From Mycobacterium sp. (lineage in GTDB: Bacteria > Actinomycetota > Actinomycetes > Mycobacteriales > Mycobacteriaceae), in NCBI RefSeq assembly GCF_002863225.1, contig NZ_PKEK01000039.1:1-64000 (forward strand): a stretch of DNA of 64,000 nucleotides, written 5' to 3'. How positions within the stretch are numbered: the first letter of the stretch is position 1; each line of letters begins with the position of its first letter. This document shows positions 42,705 to 53,519 of this stretch, piece by piece. The notes beneath the pieces are model-generated. The model saw nothing but the letters and a program-made list of their open reading frames with translations. It was not told the DNA's origin and searched no databases. Made by a program: the position numbers and the translations under genes.

Positions 42705-43553
42705 ATGTGCAGCAGCCAGCCGGGGCTTGCGGTGGTGGTGGGAGTGGACAACTCTGCCGCGGCCCGGCGCGCGGCCGTGTGGGCTGTCGACGAAGCCGTC
42801 AGTCGCGACATCCCGTTGAAGCTGGTGCACATCCTCGAGCCTGAGAGCAGCGATCTCGCGGGCCTCGTCGCCAAGCGCAGTAGGGGCGAGATCGCGATTC
42901 GCCAAGCTGTCAGCGCCATCGAGACCACCGGCAAACCAGTGAAGCTTGAAAGCGAAATCCTCTCGGGTGGAACAGCTGGCATGCTGATTCGTCTCTCGCG
43001 TCGAGCCGTAATGTTGTGCGTCGGTGCTGTCGGATCAGACCCGGACCACCATGGGTTGATCGGTTCCACCGCCGTGGCCATTGCCGGATCGGCGCACTGC
43101 CCGCTCGCCGTCGTTCATGGAGCGGCGCCGCTGGCGTCGGCTGCGGCCAATTTGATTATGGTGGCTACGGACGATTCGCCGGACGACGGTGTTCTGCTGC
43201 ATACCGCCGTCCGGGAGGCCGCACTTCGCGCCGGACCGCTTCGAGTCATCACGTGCTGGAGACCTCCGCACTCGGATGTCGAGACCACGAAAGAAGGCGA
43301 TCGCCAGATACGGGCGCAGCTCGAGCGCCGGCTAGCCCGTTGGCGGCATGCACATTCCGGGATTTCGGTCGAAACCGTCCCCGTGCATGGCGACCTCGCC
43401 GACTACGTCAGGACCCACGCGGCTGAGCTGCAGATGCTGATCGTGAGCGCGCGCGGTCCCGGCCACGTTCGAGACGTCGTCGGACCTGTGTGCAACGCAG
43501 CCCTCGCGCGTGCCGCCTGCACGGTGTTAATCGTCGATCGTCTGCACCTGTGA
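42705..43553 (+). CDS. Universal stress protein, Rv3134c homologue
   Basis: A 282-residue tandem USP, ATG 42705 with GGAG 8 bp before. Start MCSSQPGLAVVVGVDNSAAA; note DNS for the usual DGS. Domain 1 loop is altered (VGAVGSDPDHHGLIGST); domain 2 lacks the loop (VSARGPGHVRDVVGPVC). It lies 69 bp upstream of devR and, as Rv3134c does in M. tuberculosis, should be the first gene of the devR-devS operon. Confidence 0.9.
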   Translation: MCSSQPGLAVVVGVDNSAAARRAAVWAVDEAVSRDIPLKLVHILEPESSDLAGLVAKRSRGEIAIRQAVSAIETTGKPVKLESEILSGGTAGMLIRLSRRAVMLCVGAVGSDPDHHGLIGSTAVAIAGSAHCPLAVVHGAAPLASAAANLIMVATDDSPDDGVLLHTAVREAALRAGPLRVITCWRPPHSDVETTKEGDRQIRAQLERRLARWRHAHSGISVETVPVHGDLADYVRTHAAELQMLIVSARGPGHVRDVVGPVCNAALARAACTVLIVDRLHL

Positions 43554-43622
43554 AGCGAGAGCGAGCATGATTGGTACCGATCGAAACACTGATGGCGGCT
43601 ACGAGCTGAAGGAGGGTCCGCT

Positions 43623-44273
43623 GTGGTGGTGAAGGTTTTTCTTGTCGATGATCACGAGGTCGTCCGTCGTGGGATCGTCGATTTGCTCAGTGCCGATCCG
43701 GAGTTAGACGTCGTTGGTGAGGCCGGTTCTGTCGCGGAGGCGATGACGCGGATAGCAGCTACCCGCCCAGATGTCGCCGTCCTGGACGTTCGGCTACCGG
43801 ACGGCAGCGGCATTGAATTGTGCCGGGATCTGCTGTCTGACATCGAGGATCTGCGTTGCCTGATGCTGACGTCGTTCACCTCCGACGAGGCGATGCTGGA
43901 TGCCATCCTGGCCGGCGCAAGCGGCTACGTCGTCAAAGATATCAGGGGCATGGAACTGGCGCAGGCAATCAAGGACGTCGGCGCGGGTAAGTCACTGCTG
44001 GACAACCGAGCCGCGGCAGCGTTGATGGCGAAACTTCGTGGTGCCGCTAAGCGCAACGACCCACTGGATGGCCTGACCGACCAGGAGCGCACTTTACTGA
44101 GCTTGCTCAGCGAGGGTTTGACCAACAAGCAGATCGCCGCCCGCATGTTTCTCGCTGAGAAGACGGTCAAAAACTACGTCTCGCGTTTGCTCGCCAAGCT
44201 GGGAATGGAGCGCCGCACGCAAGCGGCGGTGTTCGCGTCAAGACTCGGGACCACCGACCGGCCTCCACGATGA
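43623..44273 (+). CDS. devR: Dormancy response regulator DevR (DosR)
   Basis: A NarL-type response regulator of 216 residues, GTG start (43623 or the next GTG at 43626) after AAGGAGGG. The receiver has [13 protein letters not shown] (acidic pair) and phospho-Asp in [14 protein letters not shown] (about residue 55), with Lys in GYVVKDI. The C-terminal LuxR helix-turn-helix is [20 protein letters not shown] then [20 protein letters not shown], nearly identical to M. tuberculosis DevR as I know it. It is the master activator of the hypoxia/NO/CO regulon and binds the DosR boxes listed here. devS follows 36 bp downstream. Confidence 0.95.
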   Translation: MVVKVFLVDDHEVVRRGIVDLLSADPELDVVGEAGSVAEAMTRIAATRPDVAVLDVRLPDGSGIELCRDLLSDIEDLRCLMLTSFTSDEAMLDAILAGASGYVVKDIRGMELAQAIKDVGAGKSLLDNRAAAALMAKLRGAAKRNDPLDGLTDQERTLLSLLSEGLTNKQIAARMFLAEKTVKNYVSRLLAKLGMERRTQAAVFASRLGTTDRPPR

Positions 44274-46028
<1,755 letters not shown>

Positions 46029-46050
46029 ACCGGGAACGTCACTCGGATCA

Positions 46051-46064
46051 GAGCCCTTCGACTC
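46051..46064 (+). promoter_or_regulatory. Weak DosR-box candidate before the second nitroreductase
   Basis: GAGCCCTTCGACTC shares about 11 of 14 positions with the DosR core and lies 66 bp before the start at 46130. The gene could instead be read through from devRS. Confidence 0.35.
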
Positions 46065-46129
46065 TATGCCCGGCCGGTGATTCGGACCATGCTCGGTGTC
46101 AGTATCCCGTACAGAAATCGGTAGCCCGT

Positions 46130-47125
46130 ATGATCTCTCACCTTCCGGATCACGCAACTGTCCGCACCGTCTTATCCCTTGCGACCCGAGCTCCGTCGGT
46201 CCACAACACACAACCGTGGCACTGGCGAGTGGGCTCGGACAGCCTGCACCTCTACGCAAATCGCCGCCTGCATCTACAGAATACCGATCCCGACGGGCGC
46301 GACCTGATTGTCAGCTGCGGAATATCGTTGCACCACTGCCTGATCGCGCTGGCTGCACTTGGATGGCAAGGGAAAGTACATCGCCGCCCGAACGTCAATG
46401 ATTCTGAACACCTTGCGGCGATCGAGGTTCGACGGCAAGCGCCCAGTGAAGTAGACGTGACCTTGGCTGCGGCGATCCCGCGTCGTCGCACCGATCGGCG
46501 CCCCTACAGCCCCTGGAATGTCCCTGGCAGCTACGTCACCCAGATGGGCGCGCGCGCCGCCCGGGCGGGGGTGATGCTGCGACAGGTCGAATCGTTGCCG
46601 GGCTTGCAGGAGATCGTCGCGCAAGCGGCTCGGCGACACGCCTCTGACGTCGACTATTTGGCCGAATTGACGACCTGGAGTGGACGCTACGCCTCGGTGG
46701 CTGGAGTGCCGGCCCGCAATACCCCTCCTGTCGGTCTGGGCGCCCGGGTATCGCGACGAGCATTTGCAGGTCCGGCGCTCGCGAAACCACCTGACGCAGA
46801 ATCAATTAAGGACAACGCTATCGTGCTAGCGCTCGGCACCCGGCACGACGGCCTGGTGCAGTGGCTTCGGGCAGGGGAAGCCACCAGTCTGGTGTTACTG
46901 AGCGCAACGGCGCTCGGCCTGGCGACCTGCCCGATCACCGAACCCTTGGAGATCGCCGAGACACGCAACTTGGTGCGTAACGAGGTATTCGGCGACGGTG
47001 GCTACCCGCAGATGTTGTTGCGGGTCGGCTGGGCACCGGTCGATGCCGACTCGCTGCCTGCGACGCCACGCCGCCCACTCGGAGACGTCGTGAGATACAT
47101 CGATGGATCAGTCTTCGTCCAATAA
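46130..47125 (+). CDS. Acg-like nitroreductase family protein
   Basis: A 331-residue member of the Acg group. Motifs: LATRAPSVHNTQPWHWRVGS, IVSCGISLHHCLIALAALGW, AIPRRRTDRRPYSPWNVPGS and LSATALGLATCPITEPLEIA. It lies 101 bp after devS on the same strand. Its last 18 bp overlap the convergent GNAT gene. Confidence 0.88.
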   Translation: MISHLPDHATVRTVLSLATRAPSVHNTQPWHWRVGSDSLHLYANRRLHLQNTDPDGRDLIVSCGISLHHCLIALAALGWQGKVHRRPNVNDSEHLAAIEVRRQAPSEVDVTLAAAIPRRRTDRRPYSPWNVPGSYVTQMGARAARAGVMLRQVESLPGLQEIVAQAARRHASDVDYLAELTTWSGRYASVAGVPARNTPPVGLGARVSRRAFAGPALAKPPDAESIKDNAIVLALGTRHDGLVQWLRAGEATSLVLLSATALGLATCPITEPLEIAETRNLVRNEVFGDGGYPQMLLRVGWAPVDADSLPATPRRPLGDVVRYIDGSVFVQ

Positions 47126-47665
47126 TTTCGCAACATCCGACAGATCGACGTCCATGTGTACGACACCGTTGACGGTGCGTACCCGGCGCGCCTCCATACC
47201 TGCATCGCGGAGCACCCTGAACAGCAGGTGGTTGCAGGTCAGGACATCTGCGACCAGGTGCTGAATTCCATTGGCCTGCGCTATTTGAGCGAGCCGCCGA
47301 AGCATGAGCGTTCCCACGCCGCGCCGCTGGTCGCCGTGCGAGACGACGACAGCGACTTCCGCCGTCGCAGGTTTACCGCACATCGCGTAATTGGCGACGC
47401 CGATCAGCGTGCCGGACTCGAAAGCACCGAGCGCGAAGTCATCGCCGCGACCATTCGTCAGCTGGCCGGCCAGAGCTCTCAATCGCACCGGCTGCATCGT
47501 GAAGAAGCGCAGGTAACGTTCTCGCTGATTCAGAGCGTCGTGCAGTGCGAGGACGGCTTCAGCATCGGCCGGTTTCAGGTGCCGAATCACAACCCAGGCA
47601 CCATCGGCAAGTTTTGCGGCGAAAGCCCGCTCCGAAATATTCTTCTTGGCTTCAGTTCCCCACAT
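47108..47665 (-). CDS. GNAT family N-acetyltransferase
   Basis: A 185-residue acetyltransferase. The acyl-CoA-binding motif is VVVSHGDQRRGVGTLMLRRL (QRRGVG pyrophosphate loop) and the C-terminal strand region is LVADVLTCNHLLFRVLRDAG. N-terminal helices RHLKPADAEAVLALHDALNQ and RERYLRFF resemble the acetyltransferase part of mycobacterial protein-lysine acetylases, but no cyclic-nucleotide domain is present. It is the third gene of a minus-strand operon (nitroreductase, USP, GNAT; gaps of -4 and 15 bp) with a DosR-like box at 49573. Confidence 0.85.
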   Translation of the reverse strand: MWGTEAKKNISERAFAAKLADGAWVVIRHLKPADAEAVLALHDALNQRERYLRFFTMQPVRLRALAGQLTNGRGDDFALGAFESGTLIGVANYAMCGKPATAEVAVVVSHGDQRRGVGTLMLRRLAQIAQANGIQHLVADVLTCNHLLFRVLRDAGMEARRVRTVNGVVHMDVDLSDVAKLLDED

Positions 47666-47680
47666 GATGGCTCGCTGGAG

Positions 47681-48535
47681 TCAGCAGGATGACGGACGGA
47701 CGATGAGGACCGAGCATTCAGCGTTCCCAAGAACCGGATGACGGTGCGGACCGACGAGCCGGGCGATCTGGTTGACGTCGCTATCGCCCAGCACGGTGAG
47801 CTGAATGCGTCTGTCGCTCACGGCAAGGAAGTCGGCAATGTCGCAGTGAGTTCGGGCTGTGTGCAACTCGATGTTGGGATAGCGGTTGACCCACAACTGC
47901 ATTCGACGGGCCATTTCCTCGGCGGTCATCTCGGCGAGGTCGCGTCGCCAGACGCCCAGCGCCAACAACGGCGCATGACGGAGCTGTGCCTCCAGCATGG
48001 CTTGCTCGACGACAACATCGTTGCCAGTGCAGTCCATAACGGCGACGGCGATCAGGGATTTACCTTTCGTGTGCCGGGTGCTCTGGCTGCGGATGATCGC
48101 GACCGAGCAGGGCGCAGCTTGGGCGACCTCCGCCGCGGTGGAACCAACGACTAGCTTCGCGACACGTCCGATCCCTGTCGAGCCCACGCAGAGCATCGCG
48201 GAGTTGCAAGATTCCTCGACGAGCCCAGTTACGGGATCACCGTGCAGGATTGCCGTTTCGACTTTGGCGTTTTTCCCAACGGCGGCCACTGCAGCGGCGG
48301 CAATCCTGAGCGCGGTCTCGCCGTACTCCTGCTCCATCCGTTCGTTGCCGACCGAGGCGAAGGGGGCGGGCTCCGCCTGCCTGGGGATGACGTACACCAG
48401 TCGCAACGGAACTTCGCGGTCGACGGCTTCATCGACGGCCCACTCTGCGGCTTGAATGGCGGCCTGGGATCCGTCGATTCCGACGACAACAGGCGGCCGA
48501 TGACCCCTCGGACTGCCAAGCACCGACGATTTCAT
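47681..48535 (-). CDS. Universal stress protein, tandem domain (Rv3134c type)
   Basis: A 284-residue protein; domain 1 has an intact ATP loop (VGSTGIGRVAKLVVGST), domain 2 does not (LGDSDVNQIARLVGPHRHPV). Its ATG overlaps the stop of the upstream nitroreductase (ATGA), so the two are translationally coupled. The second domain's VLGDSDVNQIARLVGP pattern is shared with the copy at 52638. Confidence 0.9.
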   Translation of the reverse strand: MKSSVLGSPRGHRPPVVVGIDGSQAAIQAAEWAVDEAVDREVPLRLVYVIPRQAEPAPFASVGNERMEQEYGETALRIAAAAVAAVGKNAKVETAILHGDPVTGLVEESCNSAMLCVGSTGIGRVAKLVVGSTAAEVAQAAPCSVAIIRSQSTRHTKGKSLIAVAVMDCTGNDVVVEQAMLEAQLRHAPLLALGVWRRDLAEMTAEEMARRMQLWVNRYPNIELHTARTHCDIADFLAVSDRRIQLTVLGDSDVNQIARLVGPHRHPVLGNAECSVLIVRPSSC

Positions 48536-49512
48536 TGCTGCACCCTGAGAACTTCGGACAGCTTCCGTCGTGGCGTGGCTGGGGGAGTCTTCTCGGTCGC
48601 CGGTACGACACCCACGCGGACCAGGATTTGGGGAAGCGCGTCATGGTTCATGTACGACTGGATCAGCTCACGCGCAACGGCCACCTCGGTCACGTGCGTA
48701 ATCGGGCAGGTCGCTAGGCCCGCCATCGTGCATTCGAGGAGGACAGACGACAAGACCTCTCCGGAAGCCAGCGCGTCTGCAGGCTCGTAGTTATCAGTCG
48801 ATATCAAGAGGATTTTGGCATGGTCCTCGGGAATCTCCAGGCGCCGCTCAGGTCTCCGGTGGGTAGGGAACACGCGACCGATGCCGACGCGATCACCCTC
48901 GGTTGCCGAGACAAGCGCACTGTAGGGAATACCCTCAGAATTTTCGAATGGTGCTGTCCACCAACATAGCTCGTCGTGATACACCGTGTTGTAAAGCCGC
49001 AGCGATTCGGCGAGCTCGGCGGCCTTGATGAGCTGTGGCCGGATCCGCTCCGGCAGCACCTCGAGGTGGACGGTTCCGCTGTTGACGCAGCTGACTGCGA
49101 TCGGTTCGAACGCATCCCACTCGGTCACCGCGCTGAAAGGCAACCGGTCGGTACGACGCTTCCAAACTGCCTGAGCCCGAAGCTTATCGCGGTCGCTCAC
49201 GTAAGCGAGGGGGCTGAATGTGAACGTCGCCAAGTGGTTGGAATTGGCAGGATTCGGAAACCTCTCGACGTGCGAGAGCCATCCGACGCCGGCCATCGCG
49301 ACCCGAAGGTGACCCAGGGTTGCTCCGCATCCGATCAGAGCTTGTCGTGCGGAATGATCGGTCGCCATGACTCGGCTCGGGTCGAGAAATAACTGGACTT
49401 CTCCGCGGCAGAGCACCCATTGCCAAGGCTGGCTGTTGTGCAGTGACGGAGCCCGGCACGCCGCACCGATCGCATTCTCGATGACTTCGTCAGTTGCCGT
49501 GATCTCGGCCAT
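48532..49512 (-). CDS. Acg-like nitroreductase family protein
   Basis: A 326-residue member, third of its kind here, starting at ATG 49512 (GAAGG upstream) rather than 49536. Motifs: AACRAPSLHNSQPWQWVLCR, ALIGCGATLGHLRVAMAGVG, ERRTDRLPF-like KRRTDRLPFSAV and LLECTMAGLATCPITHVTEV. First gene of the nitroreductase-USP-GNAT operon. Confidence 0.88.
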   Translation of the reverse strand: MAEITATDEVIENAIGAACRAPSLHNSQPWQWVLCRGEVQLFLDPSRVMATDHSARQALIGCGATLGHLRVAMAGVGWLSHVERFPNPANSNHLATFTFSPLAYVSDRDKLRAQAVWKRRTDRLPFSAVTEWDAFEPIAVSCVNSGTVHLEVLPERIRPQLIKAAELAESLRLYNTVYHDELCWWTAPFENSEGIPYSALVSATEGDRVGIGRVFPTHRRPERRLEIPEDHAKILLISTDNYEPADALASGEVLSSVLLECTMAGLATCPITHVTEVAVARELIQSYMNHDALPQILVRVGVVPATEKTPPATPRRKLSEVLRVQQ

Positions 49513-49572
49513 CTTCGAACCTTCGCCGTTGCGCATGACGTCAATGCTGCGTCGTCGTCGCCAACGCGGAAA

Positions 49573-49586
49573 GGGTCATTAGTCCT
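49573..49586 (-). promoter_or_regulatory. DosR-box candidate for the nitroreductase-USP-GNAT operon
   Basis: Plus-strand GGGTCATTAGTCCT, that is AGGACTAATGACCC on the coding strand, 61 bp before the start at 49512. A further half-site match (GGGACTTTCCACTC) lies at 49638, between here and the membrane-protein gene at 49744. Confidence 0.6.
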
Positions 49587-49743
49587 TGATGGAGCGCTCG
49601 ACGGTCCGGCAATTACCGACCAATGTCTTTGACAGCGGGGACTTTCCACTCTGTGACCGTTTACCCGCGGGGTGGTCGGATGCTAACCGGGGACCGACGA
49701 GTCTCCGACCAACATGGTTGCAACAGCATACGGAGGCACTGCA

Positions 49744-50214
49744 ATGAGTTATTCTTCCCAACCACTTCAGCACCGCACCCGGATGTTTGCCCGGGTGATC
49801 GGCCCGTACCTGATCGCGGTCGCGGCCGCGGCTGCGCTGCGGCCCACAGAGATGAAGAGCATGCTTGCGCTCTTCGAGGACAATCCGCTCTGGTCCTGGG
49901 TGACCGGCGCCTTCATTTTGTTGCTCGGCCTGGTGACCATCGCCCTTCATTCGTACTGGCATGGCGTGGCGGCGGTCGTGGTGTCGGTCGTGGGTTGGAT
50001 GGTCGCCGTCAAAGGCCTGATGCTGGTGACCTTTCCCCACAGCTACTTCGGAGTTGCCGACTCGGCGATCGATGCGGTGGCATGGTGGCAAACCGGGGCT
50101 GCGGTGTACGTGTTCGTCGGCATCTACCTGACCTACGTCGGGTGGATCCCGCAACGGGTTCGGCCGTCATCACAGGTGGCGGTGTCAACCTCCGATATCC
50201 GGCGCGCCGCCTGA
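49744..50214 (+). CDS. Small membrane protein, function unknown
   Basis: A 156-residue protein with four predicted membrane helices (about 17-35, 47-66, 72-97 and 115-138: VIGPYLIAVAAAAALR, WSWVTGAFILLLGLVTIALH, WHGVAAVVVSVVGWMVAVKG, VYVFVGIYLTYVGWIP). Upstream frame from 49714 is unlikely to be used; ATG 49744 is preceded by GGAGG. Divergent from the third nitroreductase across a DosR-like box, so likely in the dormancy regulon. A long hairpin follows the stop codon. Confidence 0.75.
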   Translation: MSYSSQPLQHRTRMFARVIGPYLIAVAAAAALRPTEMKSMLALFEDNPLWSWVTGAFILLLGLVTIALHSYWHGVAAVVVSVVGWMVAVKGLMLVTFPHSYFGVADSAIDAVAWWQTGAAVYVFVGIYLTYVGWIPQRVRPSSQVAVSTSDIRRAA

Positions 50215-50226
50215 CCGTGTCAGGGC

Positions 50227-50266
50227 CCCGAGCGACGAGCCCCGTTACGGGCGTTCGTCGCTCGGG
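50227..50266 (+). terminator. Hairpin after the membrane-protein gene
   Basis: CCCGAGCGACGA and TCGTCGCTCGGG form a perfect 12-bp outer stem around a 16-base centre that can itself pair (CCCCG with CGGG). It begins 13 bp after the stop at 50214. No U-run follows. Confidence 0.5.
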
Positions 50267-50325
50267 CAGATCCAGTTCGTGGGGCGAATCCAATAGTTCA
50301 TGACACGAAGCCAGTGGAGACTACG

Positions 50326-50943
50326 ATGGTCAATTTTCCTGTTGCACCGCACAACGAATATGTTGCACCGCGCAACGAGTACGTTTGGCAGCCAACCAGC
50401 CGGCCCATTCCTCCTGCAGCTCAGAGCTTTTGGCCGACGGCTGTCGAGTCCCGGCGGACGGGTAAATGGTTCGCTGCCGCTGCGGCCTTGGCACTGCTGG
50501 TGGCCTCTACGACAGCCGTGTTGCTTCTCACTGGCCGCGTGGACGAGGTCAAAGCGATCCATACGCCAATTGCTGATAATTCTGCGTTGCAACGCTGGTG
50601 GGCAGGGGCGCAGAACGATTTCACTGATCTGCACAACGCATCCGACGAGGTGGACCAGGTATTCCAGCAGTTTCGTCCGGGCCTGCTTGTGGCTGCATGT
50701 CACCATCTGCACGACGCCGCGGCAGTCGGGCTGCGGGGCGACCTGCCCAGCCCTGATGCACACGTCACCGCTGAATTGCAGGCGGCGACAGAGGACTTTC
50801 ACTCGGCTGCGCATCTTTGCCTGGCAAAGTTCGCCGGCTCGAAGATCAACTACGACGGCGAATTCTTCTCGTCGATCGCTGAGGCGAACAGGCACATGCA
50901 GGCGGCTCAGAATTTGATCAACAGGCGGTTGACTGACGTGTAG
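50326..50943 (+). CDS. Membrane-anchored protein, function unknown
   Basis: A 205-residue protein starting at ATG 50326 (GGAG 8 bp before). The short N-terminal cytoplasmic part holds a duplicated VAPxNEYV motif ([15 protein letters not shown]), then one membrane helix (about 50-72, [20 protein letters not shown]). The remainder is an external helical domain with two cysteines (AACHHLHD and HLCLAKF) and a [12 protein letters not shown] end. It resembles mycobacterial exported helical proteins of unknown role. Located inside the dormancy region but without a clear DosR box of its own. Confidence 0.7.
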   Translation: MVNFPVAPHNEYVAPRNEYVWQPTSRPIPPAAQSFWPTAVESRRTGKWFAAAAALALLVASTTAVLLLTGRVDEVKAIHTPIADNSALQRWWAGAQNDFTDLHNASDEVDQVFQQFRPGLLVAACHHLHDAAAVGLRGDLPSPDAHVTAELQAATEDFHSAAHLCLAKFAGSKINYDGEFFSSIAEANRHMQAAQNLINRRLTDV

Positions 50944-51850
50944 TCCCGGCCGCGTCGGGTGCACCGCTTCGACCGGCGGGCCGTGCCACGATCACTGGCA
51001 CGGGGGCCGAGTGCACCAGCGCCATGCTCACCGAGCCCAGCAGCGTTCCGGCGAGTGCTCCGCGGCCATGGCTGCCCACGACGACGAGCTGAGCCGTCTG
51101 CGACTCCCGCATGAGATGAAAGGTCGGCTGATCCGGCTCGATCACGCGCCTTACTGCGACGTCGGGGAATTACTCCTGCCACCCCGCTAGTCGCTCGGCG
51201 AGGACGCGCTTCGCCGCCGGCTTTAAAGCCGGCCAATCCACGGCGGGGAAATCGGTCACCTCGACATCGCTCCATACGTGCAGCGCGGTGAGACCAACAC
51301 CGCGCCGTGAGGCTTCGTCGAAAGCGATACCTGTCGCCAGATCCGACACGGCGGAACCGTCGATGCCTACCAGGACAGGTGCGCGGGCTAGATCTGCCAT
51401 CGGCGGATCCTCGTCGTGAATCACCGCGACGGGGCAGTGCGCTTGACGGACCACACTGGAACTCACTGAGCCTAGAAGTCCGCGCGCCACGGGCCCGTGT
51501 CCTCGGGAACCGACAACGAGTGTCTGCGCTTTTCCGGACAGTTCAACCAGGGTGGGAATCACCGGCGAGAACAGCACGTCCATGTTGAGGTCGATGTCTC
51601 GGCCTCCCGCTGCACGCGCGATGTCGGCGCCGTCGTCCAGTGCTCGCTGTCCGTGCTCTAACAACCACCGCAAGAACGTCGGCGACGAATGGTAGGGCAC
51701 TGTCGCCCCTACCGGCTGGACGATGTGAACCAGCATGAGAGGGACGTTGCGCATCGCAGCTTCACGCGCCGCCCAATCGACCGCGTACCGAGACGCAGCC
51801 GACCCGTCGGTGCCGACCACGATGCCGGGTTGGCCTTTGGCAGAGAACAT
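50918..51850 (-). pseudogene. Universal stress protein (Rv2005c type) with internal TAA
   Basis: From ATG 51850 (AGGAGG upstream) the frame encodes domain 1 (VGSRGHGPVARGLLGSVS) and the first part of domain 2, up to LAERLAGWQE. There TAA (51172-51170) replaces the codon that is Arg in LAGWQERYPDV of the paralogues. The same frame then continues [20 protein letters not shown] and [20 protein letters not shown] to a normal end at 50918. A single nonsense change therefore removes the second ATP loop. The 226-residue shortened product may still fold as one-and-a-half domains. Confidence 0.8.
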
Positions 51851-51876
51851 CTGATCCTCCTAGGCAGAGCTGCTGA

Positions 51877-52473
51877 TCAGTAGGACTGATTTGTGCGCCC
51901 GTCCTCATCATCGACAAGACACTGAATGTCGCGATCCCACTGTTGATCCCGCAGATGTGCCGCATATCCTCTTAAGGCACTTCCGGTTAGCACGATGATC
52001 AGAAACAAGATCCACCAGGAGACAGCAGCAACGAGTACTGCGTTAGCACCCGCTAGCGACGGCGATGTCGGCGCATCAACATGATTTCCGCTCGGGTCAA
52101 TCCAAATTGGCACCGAGGCACCAGCTTTGAGCGGACTGTCCCAGACCATGGAGTCGGTGTGCTTGACACCGTTGGCGTGCCACCGCACAACGACGTCGAA
52201 CGACTCCTGGTCGCCAGAGGGGCTCGGCGTGCTGTCCTCGATCACCGTGGCAGTGACCGCGTGCCGGGTTATGGCCTCTTCTTGATACCGGCGCGACTCG
52301 ACATCATGAGCCAGCGTGCCGATTACTCCCGCGAACGCGGCCGCGACAACCACCAGAACGACCGCCAACGGCATGACCGCCGCATCAAGGCGGTCGCTTG
52401 CGCGCATGAGCGGATTTCGGCTGAACACACGCAGCACCGGCCACGCGGCCGGCCGGATCAAGAAGCTGTCCAC
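51877..52473 (-). CDS. Rv1733c-like dormancy membrane protein
   Basis: A 198-residue protein starting at GTG 52473. WPVLRVFSRNPLMRASDRLD then two hydrophobic helices (about 36-58 and 150-172) flanking an external domain (TRHAVTATVIEDSTPS, VVRWHANGVKHTDSM, VPIWIDPSGNHVDAPTSPSL). The N-terminal RVFSRNPLxRxxDRLxA signature and the order of parts match Rv1733c, a conserved DosR-regulated membrane protein known as a T-cell antigen. A DosR-like box lies 69 bp upstream, shared with the divergent USP-phosphoketolase operon. Confidence 0.85.
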   Translation of the reverse strand: MDSFLIRPAAWPVLRVFSRNPLMRASDRLDAAVMPLAVVLVVVAAAFAGVIGTLAHDVESRRYQEEAITRHAVTATVIEDSTPSPSGDQESFDVVVRWHANGVKHTDSMVWDSPLKAGASVPIWIDPSGNHVDAPTSPSLAGANAVLVAAVSWWILFLIIVLTGSALRGYAAHLRDQQWDRDIQCLVDDEDGRTNQSY

Positions 52474-52541
52474 GGTGATCCCACCTCTGACGAATTGCGA
52501 TGTTGCCGAACAGCTTGCGCGGTACGCCGCCACGAGCCGTA

Positions 52542-52555
52542 GGGTCCAACGTCCA
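52542..52555. promoter_or_regulatory. DosR-box candidate between Rv1733c-like and USP genes
   Basis: GGGTCCAACGTCCA, 69 bp from the Rv1733c-like start and 83 bp from the USP start at 52638. It could activate both divergent units. Confidence 0.6.
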
Positions 52556-52637
52556 CGGCGCAGAGGTCCTCTGCCTCCTGCTTGACAGTTTGACGATGGA
52601 TAGCGTCGTCGCCGTCCCCCTGGCGCAGGAGCAGAGC

Positions 52638-53519
52638 ATGACCACCGCAACGTCACCCAGACCCGTTGTCGTCGCAATCGACGGATCAAGCGCCGCGATC
52701 GGCGCCGCAGTGTGGGCGGCCAAGGACGCCCTGCATCACGACGTCCCGCTCCGGATGGTTCACGTCGTTCACATCGAGCAGCCTTCCGATTCTGCAAGCG
52801 GATATTCCATCGATGACGAATACGCGGAAACGTCTCTGCGCGAAGCATGTTCGGCGGTCGCGAAGACCGGGATCGGCGTACAGATCGAGACCACCGTGTT
52901 GCACGGCGGGATCGAATCACTTCTCATCGAGGAGTCCAGAGGCGCAACCCTGATCTGTCTGGGGTCCACCGGTATCGGTCGCATATGCGCCAAGGTGCTC
53001 GGATCGACTGCAGCGACCGTCGCGGAACGCGCCTGTTGCCCGGTCGCGATCATCCGGTGCGCCCATGACGAGGAAACGACGGAATCCGGCTTCATCGCTG
53101 TCATCGTCGACGATTTGACTGGTGATGGGGAGGCCATGCTGTGGGCTATGGAGGAAGCTCGCGTGCGACACGCCCCGGTGCTCGCGCTGGGCAGTTGGCC
53201 GTGGCCGCTTTTCGACATCGATTACGAACGGTTCGGTCAACGACTCGATCATTGGTTGCGGCGGTATCCGGACGTGACGGTGGAGATCGCAACGACGCGC
53301 ATGAGCGCAATGCGGTACCTCGAGAGCTACGTCGGTGCTCTCCAACTCGTCGTCATCAGCGACGAAGACCCCCGCCAGGTCATGGATCTGGTGGGCCCAC
53401 GCACGGTGTCGATGCTCAAGCACGCCAACTGCTCCGTGCTCGTAGCCCGACCCACGGCACCGACGACCGCAGCTCGCCGCTATCAACGCGAGCCCGAGAC
53501 GGAGACAGTTCCCTCATGA
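52638..53519 (+). CDS. Universal stress protein, tandem domain (Rv3134c type)
   Basis: A 293-residue protein, ATG 52638 with AGGAG 6 bp before. Start [20 protein letters not shown]. Domain 1 ATP loop intact ([17 protein letters not shown]); domain 2 reads [20 protein letters not shown], without the loop. Its stop overlaps the phosphoketolase ATG (ATGA), so the two are coupled. C-terminal tail is extended ([20 protein letters not shown]). Confidence 0.9.
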   Translation: MTTATSPRPVVVAIDGSSAAIGAAVWAAKDALHHDVPLRMVHVVHIEQPSDSASGYSIDDEYAETSLREACSAVAKTGIGVQIETTVLHGGIESLLIEESRGATLICLGSTGIGRICAKVLGSTAATVAERACCPVAIIRCAHDEETTESGFIAVIVDDLTGDGEAMLWAMEEARVRHAPVLALGSWPWPLFDIDYERFGQRLDHWLRRYPDVTVEIATTRMSAMRYLESYVGALQLVVISDEDPRQVMDLVGPRTVSMLKHANCSVLVARPTAPTTAARRYQREPETETVPS

